The translations under genes and the position numbers were made by a program. Below are positions 8,834 to 14,761 of a stretch of DNA of 17,948 nucleotides, piece after piece. Positions within the stretch are counted from its first letter, which is position 1, and the number at the start of each line of letters is the position of its first letter. The notes under the pieces are model-generated. The model did not search any database. It saw only the letters and a program-made list of their open reading frames with translations, and had not been told where the DNA came from. The DNA comes from Chrysochromulina tobinii (Eukaryota; Haptophyta; Prymnesiales; Chrysochromulinaceae): the NCBI GenBank assembly GCA_001275005.1, contig JWZX01001635.1, positions 1-17,948 on the forward strand, read 5' to 3'.

Positions 8834-9227
8834 TCCGCAGCAGCAGGGCTACCCGCCGCAGCAGGGAGGCATGCAGCAGCAAGGCTACCCGCCGCAGCAG
8901 GGTTACCCGCCGCAGCAGGGAGGCATGCAGCAGCAAGGCTACCCGCCGCAGGGAGGCATGCCGCAGCAAGGCTACCCGCAGCAGCAGGGCTACCCGCCGC
9001 AGCAAGGCTACCCGCCGCCGCAGCAAGGCTATGGCCAGGGCTACCCGCCGCACCAGGGCTACCCGCCGCAGGGGATGCCGGGGCAGGGCATGCCGGGACA
9101 AGGCTATCCGCCACAGGGGGGCATGCCGGGCCAAGGCGGCATGCCAGGCCAGGGCATGCCGCCGAAAGCGGGGGGCGGTTTGAGCGATGCCTTCTCCGGG
9201 CTTGATCCTTTTGGGGGCAAGCGGTAA
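7368..9227 (+). CDS. AGFG/AGD14-like ArfGAP with Pro-, Gln- and Gly-rich tail
   Basis: Predicted GTPase-activating protein for Arf GTPases in vesicle coat trafficking. From ATG 7368 (619 aa) the protein starts with an ArfGAP zinc finger: Cys27, Cys30, Cys47 and Cys50 with CX2C-X16-CX2C spacing, followed by SGIHR with the family's conserved Arg at 55. The sequence after the finger ([19 protein letters not shown] and the [10 protein letters not shown] helix) matches the AGFG/Hrb and plant NEV/AGD14 subgroup better than ArfGAP1. Residues about 170-300 hold four FG-type blocks ([10 protein letters not shown], then [12 protein letters not shown]), and the C-terminus ends [14 protein letters not shown], with a DPF-type adaptor-binding motif. 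The intervening ~230 residues are GYPPQQQ and GGMPQQ repeats. An earlier in-frame Met at 7242 exists, but 7368 fits the family start. No introns are needed. Confidence 0.85.
7870..8265 (+). repeat. In-frame [10 protein letters not shown]-Pro/Ala repeat block in the ArfGAP gene
   Basis: Four copies of a unit encoding GFG(G/D)FDAFGG plus a Pro-Ala run occur. The two middle copies (starting near 8028 and 8092) are almost identical in DNA. The repeats keep the reading frame, and Phe-rich motifs of this type are typical clathrin/AP-2-binding segments. Confidence 0.8.
8440..9165 (+). repeat. In-frame GYPPQQ / GGMPQQ minisatellite in the ArfGAP gene
   Basis: The DNA is built of 18-21 bp units such as GGAGGCATGCCGCAGCAG and CAGGGCTACCCGCCGCAGCAG. 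These give runs of GGMPQQ (six consecutive near 8610-8720) then GYPPQQQ (about six near 8720-8870). All six frames stay open across it because stop codons are absent from the unit, which creates long false frames on both strands. Confidence 0.9.
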
Positions 9228-9279
9228 ATCTCCATGCGCATACGGTCGATGCTTTCCTGCTTGTGTGCAGGAGGCCATC

Positions 9280-9412
9280 GTGAAGCGCGCTCGGGCTTAC
9301 GTCCCTGTGGTCCGTTCCTGACGACGCGCGCTCGGACTTCTGTCTTTGGTGACGACGCGCGCTCGGACTTCTGTCTTTGGTGACGACGCGCGCTCGGACT
9401 TCTGTCTTTGGT
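9280..9412. repeat. 31-bp tandem triplication with a diverged fourth copy
   Basis: Three perfect 31 bp units occupy 9320-9350, 9351-9381 and 9382-9412 (core GACGACGCGCGCTCGGACTT). Immediately upstream, about 9280-9310, is a degenerate copy containing GCGCGCTCGGGCTTACGTCC. The array starts about 50 bp after the ArfGAP stop, so it probably lies in the 3' UTR. Confidence 0.9.
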
Positions 9413-10063
9413 GGGTTCGCTTTCGACGTTCGTGGGAGGCGCGAGTGGAGTGTGGCGCCTACCTTCTTGATCATGAGGCGTGGACACGATGGGAGTTGGT
9501 TCCCCTTTCCATGTAGGCTCGTGCGTCGCGGTGGCGGTGCGGGCGCTGTACGGCTGCGGACGGGGCCGGGGTCTTGGCAATGGCATGCGAAGCGAGCCCC
9601 GGCGACGGTTTAGTGAACCACGTATGAGGTCTGTGTGCGGGTCTGGCAGGTCCGTGGCACGGGAGTTGGAGCGGCAGCGGCGGGCCTACAGGGCCGATAC
9701 TCGTAGGCCGATCCGTGATCCTGGTGTCTGAGGTGGTGACGAGCTGACGAGCTGACGACAGTGACGTGCCGGTCGGCCCCCCGGATTCCCGTTCCCGCGG
9801 GGGCGGTACGGTCCGAGGTAGCTCTTCCGGCGTTTAGGTTCGATTACGTATATACCTAGATACGGTATACGCGCCCCTTAGGTGGATTGGTGCCATGATT
9901 GGTGCGGTCGTCAGCGGAACCGGTACACGCGGGCCGTCTCGAACTCGATCGCCCGGGCCGTCCGGGTCGTTCCTGTTCGGTTTTACGGTTACGTTCGACG
10001 GGGACGACGCTCGACGGTTACCGTACACCGAAGACCACCGCTGGCCGAGCGACCGGACCGCCG

Positions 10064-10086
10064 CGCCGCGCGGTAACCGCGCGGCG
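10064..10086. other. Perfect 10-bp hairpin CGCCGCGCGG-TAA-CCGCGCGGCG, imperfectly extended
   Basis: Arms 10064-10073 and 10077-10086 flank a 3-nt loop. Beyond them the outer sequences (ACCGGACCG on the left, CGGTCGGGTCGGT on the right) pair with small gaps, giving a longer imperfect stem over roughly 10050-10098. It could be a terminator-like RNA structure, a mobile-element end, or composition. Confidence 0.6.
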
Positions 10087-10536
10087 GTCGGGTCGGTGTT
10101 TGGTGTTCGTCATCCGATCCGACGGATTTCACACGCATAAATACCGTTGTAACGCGCAAGAGCTCAACTGCTGAGAATGGCGTGTGCGTACCGTCAGCCG
10201 TGCACACGAGCCACAGGGCGAGTGTGCCGACCGCATGAGTGAACCTGCTGCCGCGCCGTGCACCGCTCGCGCTGGCTCCGGCGCGTCGCGACATGCTCGC
10301 ATTTCGGGCTGACGTGAGCACATAACGCCCTGCAGCGTGCTGGCATCCGCTCGATGCGGGCCACCACGGCCGAGCCAGATCCGTGCCGTCGCCTGTGGAC
10401 CTACGCCTGCGAGCAAATGAAAGCGCACGATCGCGCATCAGCAGCTGTACCCTCGTATCAGTGCCCGGTGCCAGCCACGCTCTGCAGGCCGGGGAATCAC
10501 CAAGGGCTGGGGTGCATGTAGCGTACGGACATACTC

Positions 10537-10565
10537 CTCGTGGCCACGTGCCTTCGGGCCACGAG
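10537..10565. other. Inverted repeat CTCGTGGCC / GGCCACGAG
   Basis: Perfect 9 bp arms with an 11 nt loop lie about 165 bp beyond the stop of the minus-strand ACBP-GOLD gene. Possibly a 3' UTR structure; function not shown. Confidence 0.45.
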
Positions 10566-10729
10566 CTCGGCCGAAACGCGTTGCGCAGCTGGGCGCGCGC
10601 GGCAAGCCGGCGGGGCGCGCGTCGACGACCACGGAGGGCACGGCAGCGGGCAGCGGGCGTACCTCCTCGAAGGGTCGCACGATCTCGGCGCATCTCCTCG
10701 GCGCAAGCACGCTCCGGCGTCTCGCCCGC

Positions 10730-11857
10730 TCATTTCTGCGCCACTTTCTCGCGCAGCGTGCGCTTGAGCGTTTGGAGCTCTCGCTTGCCAAGCGCGAGCT
10801 CCATTTTTTGGGCGCGCAGCGTTGAGACGAGACCGGTGAGCTCGGAGCGCGCGCTCGAGACAGCGCGACGCAGCTCCTCGAGCCGGGTGGCGGCCTTGTC
10901 GACGGCCTCGCGTTGCATGCGCGCCGCCTTCGCCAGCCCGTCCGCCGCGGCCGCCCGCTCAAGCACCTTCTCGTACATCGCCTTGCGCATCTTGTAGCGA
11001 GATTCCTCGGCGAGGGCGGCAATCGGCTCAAGACACACGCGGCAGCGCAGCTCGACCGAATTGAACGTGGCGGCAGAGTTGTCGAGCGTCACCATGAGCA
11101 GCGCCGGCCCGAGCACCTCGAGCGTCCCCTCGGCGGTCGACTCATACAGGCTGAGTAGCGGCGCGGGCTGCGGTGGCACCGTGTTGATTCGGAAGCCTAC
11201 CGGGCCGCTGCCTGAGACGATGCTGAAGGAGTAGGTGCAGCGAGAAGTGGCGTCGAAGACGAGGGGCACGTCGAGCTTGTCGCCCGCGCCCACGCCGATC
11301 GCTGCCGTCGACCACACGGTTGCCGTGACCTGCGGCGCCACCTCCTGGGCCACCAGACGCAGCGCGAGCGCCTCATCCTCGTCGTCCTCGTCGTCCTCGT
11401 CCTCGTCCTCCTCGTCATCATAGTACTCGTCGCCCTCCTCGCCATCGTCCTCGTCCTCGTCCTCCTCGTAGCCATCGTCGCCCGCAGCCGCGTGCATGCC
11501 GAGGTGCCTGCCGGGCCCGCTAAACTGCGGTGGAGGCACCGGCGATGGCAATGACGCGCGCACGAGCTCCTCGAGGTTCTCGATGATCTGCGAGTAGGAC
11601 TCCATCGCCTGCTGGTTGCTGATGGCGCGCACGTCGCGCCACGCCTCCCACTTGGCGTGGTCGAGGTCATTCACCGTGCCGGGCGGTGGCGGCTCCGATG
11701 GTGGCGGCCCCTTGGAGGCCTGCTGGAAAAGCGCGTACAGCTTGAGCTTCTGAGGCTGCGTAAGCAGGTTGGGTGCACGCTCCGAGAGATTGCGCGCCGC
11801 CATGATGGCCTTGCTGAAGCGCTCCACCAACGCTGGGTTTGCGTTGACCTGCGCCAT
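10730..11857 (-). CDS. ACBP-GOLD domain protein (ACBD3/GCP60-like architecture)
   Basis: A 375-aa frame from ATG 11857. Residues about 7-100 are an acyl-CoA-binding domain (KLKLYALFQQASKGPPPSEP, then AKWEAWRDVRAISNQQAMES) with a proline-rich insertion in the middle. Residues 128-162 are almost purely Asp/Glu, encoded by GAG/GAC repeats at about 11370-11475. Residues about 178-278 read as a GOLD beta-sandwich (DKLDVPLVFDATSRCTYSF and PALLMVTLDNSAATFNSVEL). Residues 285-375 are a heptad-like coiled coil. ACBP plus GOLD is the combination of the Golgi adaptor ACBD3, so a Golgi scaffold role is inferred. In ACBD3 the GOLD domain ends the protein; here a coiled coil follows. The open frame continues upstream without ATG to about 11935, so a short upstream exon is possible. 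It is divergent from the MIC60-like gene. Confidence 0.8.
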   Translation of the reverse strand: MAQVNANPALVERFSKAIMAARNLSERAPNLLTQPQKLKLYALFQQASKGPPPSEPPPPGTVNDLDHAKWEAWRDVRAISNQQAMESYSQIIENLEELVRASLPSPVPPPQFSGPGRHLGMHAAAGDDGYEEDEDEDDGEEGDEYYDDEEDEDEDDEDDEDEALALRLVAQEVAPQVTATVWSTAAIGVGAGDKLDVPLVFDATSRCTYSFSIVSGSGPVGFRINTVPPQPAPLLSLYESTAEGTLEVLGPALLMVTLDNSAATFNSVELRCRVCLEPIAALAEESRYKMRKAMYEKVLERAAAADGLAKAARMQREAVDKAATRLEELRRAVSSARSELTGLVSTLRAQKMELALGKRELQTLKRTLREKVAQK

Positions 11858-12106
11858 TGCGCGGTTGTACACGCCAAGCCCCGAGCCGCCGAGCGAGAAA
11901 ATGGCGGCGCGTACGGGCGCCGGAGTTTGCGCCTGAACGTCGCGAAGTTACCGGTGCGCTTCTCTCGACAAGCGACGTACACAACGCACGGTCCGCCAAA
12001 CGCTCTACATGTAAAGCGTGCTCGGTAAATTTGTGGTTCCTCAGAAAAACTTCCCAGGCACGCACTCTCGTGTTCCTCAGTATGCCCGACCCCGCGGCAA
12101 AGACCG
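11858..12106. promoter_or_regulatory. Divergent promoter spacer (ACBP-GOLD / MIC60-like)
   Basis: This 249 bp segment lies between two outward starts and must serve both genes unless upstream exons exist. It contains an AT-richer stretch (about 12020-12050) but no motif I can name. Confidence 0.35.
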
Positions 12107-13781
12107 ATGCTGAAAGCCACCAAATCTTTGTCGGCGGGCCTTCGCACGCTCGTCATCGCCTCGGCGGCGGAGGCGCCGGCTGAAGAGAAGCCCGTCAAGG
12201 ACCTGCGTCGTTTTGAGACCCTGCCTCCCACAGATCCGTCCATGGGGGTGCCGCCATCGTCCAGCGAGGGTGGGGTAGAGGCCGAGCTGTCTGCAGCGCC
12301 GGAGGAGCCGTCGGCGCTCGCGCTGCAGACCGCCGCGTACACCGCCGAGCTGCTCTCGCACGTGGAGCGGCTCAAGGGCCGGCTCACGGCGCTCGAGGCG
12401 ATCAACGACGAGGGCGCGCGCCTGCAGAAGGCGCTTCAGCAGCAGGAGGAGGAAGACTCGCTGAAGATGATGCGATTCCTGCGCAGGCAGGAGGAGCACT
12501 ACAGCGTCGAGCTCGTGAGCAAGATGAAGTTTGTTGAGGAGGAGACCGAGCGCCGCGTGGCGCGCGAGAAGGAGGAGGAGATGGACGAGGTGCGCGCTCT
12601 CGCGGGCGCGTTGATTGCGCACGGCGGCACCTCCCTCGCCCCATCCACCAGCCTTGCGTGCTGTCAGCCCTCTCCCCCTCCTGTCAGCCCTCCACCCCTC
12701 CAGGACGAGCCCCGCCCGAGCGAACGCTGCTCTCATCCCCCGTCCCACTCCTCTCCCGTCTCTCATCCCCTCGCCTTCGCCTCGCCTCGCCCGAATCCCC
12801 CTCTGCCTCTCCATGTCCTCCTCTTGCTTTCATGTCCTTCTCATGCCTTCGTGTCCCCCTCACGCAGCTCAAGGCACGGCATGAGGCCGATCGACTCAAA
12901 TATGACGAGGACGCGGCGCAGCTGCAGCAGATGGCCGAGGCCGCCATCGAAGAGGCGCGCGTGGAGGCGGCGGTGGAGACGGAGCGGCGGATGCAGGCTG
13001 AGGCCGTGGCGCTGCTGCAGGAGGAGCATGCAAGTCACGGCGCACGCCTCCGCAGTCTCAGTCTCGACGTCGATGCTCTCTACCAGGTGCGACCCTATCC
13101 TGACCCTGACCCTGACCCTACCCCTGACCCTACCCTGACCCTGACCTCAACCCTCCTCATTCTAACCCTCGATGCCGATGCTCTCCCCACCAGGTGCTGT
13201 CGCACGATACCGCGTACAAGGAGGCGTCGCATAAGACGCATCAGCTGACGGCGGGCGTGCTCACGGTGCGAGAGGCCCTCGCGGGCAAGGCGACCACGGC
13301 CGCGGCCGCTCTTCGCACTCTGCCCAAGCTCGCCGAACGGCTCGGGGACGTTCTTCTCGTCGAGACCTTTAAGCCCCTGCAGGGGAAGGGGGCGGACGTG
13401 ATGGCGAAGGTGCCCACAGTGCCGCAGCTGACGGCTCGGTTCGTCGACGTTGCGGCGGCGGGCCGCACCGCGGCGCTCGTGCCCGAGACGGCGCCGGGGC
13501 TGTGGGGGCACGCGCTCGCCTCAATTACTTCCTTCATCACCCTTCGCGCGGCCGAGACGGGGCACACCCACGCCTCAACGGTGCTCACGACGGCGGAGAC
13601 TGCGCTGGCGCGGGGCGACCTGCGGCGGGCCGTCGAGGCAGTGCGGGCACTCCACGGCCCGTCGAGGGCGGCGGCGAGTGGCTGGCTCGAAGCCGCCGAG
13701 GAGCGCTTGCTTCTCGAGCAGATCCTGACCGTCGCCACCGCCGAGTCGACCATCGCCACCGCCGCGCTCGCGCCATACTGA
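12107..13781 (+). CDS. MIC60: Mitofilin/MIC60-like MICOS subunit (three exons)
   Basis: Predicted inner-membrane crista-junction protein. Exons are 12107-12589, 12868-13086 and 13194-13781, all joined in phase 0, giving 429 aa. Donors are GAG|GTGCGC and CAG|GTGCGA; acceptors are CACGCAG and CCACCAG. Residues about 80-235 are a long charged coiled coil (RLKGRLTALEAINDEGARLQ to RMQAEAVALLQEEHASHGAR). Exon 3 matches the C-terminal mitofilin domain: VPETAPGLWGHALASITSFI, then STVLTTAETALARGDLRRAV, ALHGPSRAAASGWLEAAEER and LLLEQILTVATAES. The N-terminus (MLKATKSLSAGLRTLVIASA) is presequence-like, but the expected transmembrane helix is not obvious. An upstream exon may be missing, since the frame stays open upstream to about 12029. 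The protein is short for MIC60 (usually 500-750 aa). The stop codon lies in the first unit of a 12-bp tandem repeat. Confidence 0.75.
12590..12867 (+). other. MIC60-like intron 1, strongly pyrimidine-rich
   Basis: 278 bp from GTGCGC to CACGCAG, phase 0. The sense strand is dominated by C and T, with CTGTCAGCCCTC occurring twice near 12660-12690 and many CTCATCCCC-like words. Coding quality collapses at the donor and returns at LKARHEADRLKYDEDAAQLQ. Confidence 0.75.
13087..13193 (+). repeat. MIC60-like intron 2, CCCTGA/CCCTA repeat flanked by a duplicated splice junction
   Basis: This 107 bp phase-0 intron is largely a degenerate CCTGAC/CCCTAC array (13093-13170), reminiscent of C-strand telomeric variants. 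Its last 26 bp plus the start of exon 3 (13168-13197) nearly copy the end of exon 2 plus the start of the intron (13063-13090). They share CTCGA, CGATGCTCTC and ACCAGGTGC. Confidence 0.85.
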
Positions 13782-13865
13782 GCGCCATACTGAGCGCCAT
13801 ACTAAGCGCCATACTGGGCGCCATACTGAGCGACATACTGAGCGACATACTGAGCGTCATACTGA
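13770..13865 (+). repeat. Eight-unit 12-bp minisatellite containing the stop codon
   Basis: Units start every 12 bp from 13770. Five are GCGCCATACTGA or one-base variants of it (GCGCCATACTAA, GCGCCATACTGG), followed by GCGACATACTGA twice and GCGTCATACTGA. The first unit supplies the MIC60-like protein's final Ala-Pro-Tyr and its TGA. As 12 is a multiple of 3, the other units repeat in-frame stops (seven of eight units). Confidence 0.95.
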
Positions 13866-14761
13866 CGAGCGTTGGAGGGGGCGTGCGCGACGGGCGCGAG
13901 GGTGGTGCCGTGCTTCCGCAGAGCCCGGAGGCGATGGGCACGTGGCCATTGGCAGCGTCTGGGGAGGGGAGCGCCGCATCGAGCGCGGCGGGTCGTCACG
14001 CCCTGCGCGTGCCGGTGCGGATGCGCGCATGTCGCTGCTCATGAGACGAGTCGGGGTCATGCTCGCGGCGCGCCGTGGGACCGCGGCAAAGCCGCGCGAC
14101 TAGAGGTATTGCTATTGGAGCCGTCGCCGCCATGGCCGACTGGACGCGCCAGAGCAGAGATGCGTGAACCGGTCGGGAGCGGTGAGCGCGCGCGAGCGCG
14201 CCCCCGCCACCTCCGAGAGCTGACTGGTGTGTGGACGCTGGTGCCTGCGAACGCGCATTGTGATCGGCGGATCTCAGCGCCACACCACAGTTCAGCGTAG
14301 GCGAGGGGACGCCGGCGCGGAGTGCTCAATCGTCATGGTAGCCCCCGCCGACCACGCGTTATCGGTTATCGTTATGTGTTAAAAACGATGAAAACTCGGA
14401 TCTCGGTCCGGTAATATCCGGGTACGGTATACGTTATACCGCGGTACGATAGCTCGCCGCGCCCGACGAGGTCGGGTTCTAGCTGCGGCGCCCGCGAGTC
14501 CACCGAAGCAACAAACAAGATGCGCTGCACATCACAACTACTACGTACTCCATATCACGGGTATGCTACAAGCATGTACACGCAGGTAGCCGGGGTACCA
14601 TCAACTGAGCTGCACCGTATACATGGTTGATGGTTGTGTACAATGGGGCGATTCCTGTGGTATGATCTCGCTGCGACGTGGTATGCTGCCTCAATCGAGC
14701 CCGGCTGAGGTCGCGCGGCAAGCGCGAGCCATGTATGCAGAATGCCGTCCTACTTGATGAG
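13866..14761. other. 0.9-kb convergent intergenic region, no gene seen
   Basis: The left half is GC-rich, with GCGCGCGAGCGCGC near 14186. The right half (about 14340-14680) is AT-richer, with GGTTATCGTTATGTG, a palindromic GGTACGGTATACG element and several GGTAC/GTATAC words. Frames present are Arg-rich and unconvincing. Confidence 0.5.
14421..14448. other. Palindromic element with CGGTATA / TATACCG arms
   Basis: Arms 14425-14431 and 14435-14441 flank a CGT loop. GTAC words at 14422-14425 and 14444-14447 extend the symmetry around it, with a small asymmetric bulge. The word ACGGTATACG recurs near 9866 in the other large gene-free gap. Confidence 0.5.

Larger units (their letters stand above)
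9228..10729. other. 1.5-kb convergent intergenic region with repeats and palindromes, no gene seen
   Basis: It sits tail-to-tail between the ArfGAP and ACBP-GOLD genes. It contains a 31-bp triplication, a GACGAGCT doublet near 9740, an AT-richer patch with TACGGTATACG (about 9866), and two clean hairpins (10064-10086 and 10537-10565). Frames up to 234 codons occur on the minus strand but are Arg/Ala-rich with no recognisable domain, typical of random frames in GC-rich DNA. No tRNA or rRNA found by eye. Confidence 0.5.

Noticed and set aside
8371-9183. Plus-strand Ser/Arg-rich frame inside the ArfGAP tail
   Set aside because: Shifted reading of the GYPPQQ repeat; no independent start or domain.
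7518-9474. Long minus-strand frames (316-586 codons) opposite the ArfGAP gene
   Set aside because: They are Arg/Leu/Ala or Pro/Ala/Ser runs produced by the stop-free GC-rich repeat; the plus strand has the ArfGAP zinc finger.
9989-10693. 234-codon minus-strand frame in the large convergent gap
   Set aside because: Arg/Ala-rich with no hydrophobic core or motif, and it spans the GC hairpins; typical of random frames in GC-rich DNA.
13093-13170. True chromosome end (telomere)
   Set aside because: The array is under 100 bp, degenerate, and lies between two exons joined in frame.
13872-14300. 142-codon plus-strand frame after the MIC60-like gene
   Set aside because: Arg/Ala/Gly-rich composition, no motif, begins inside 3' flank directly after the minisatellite.
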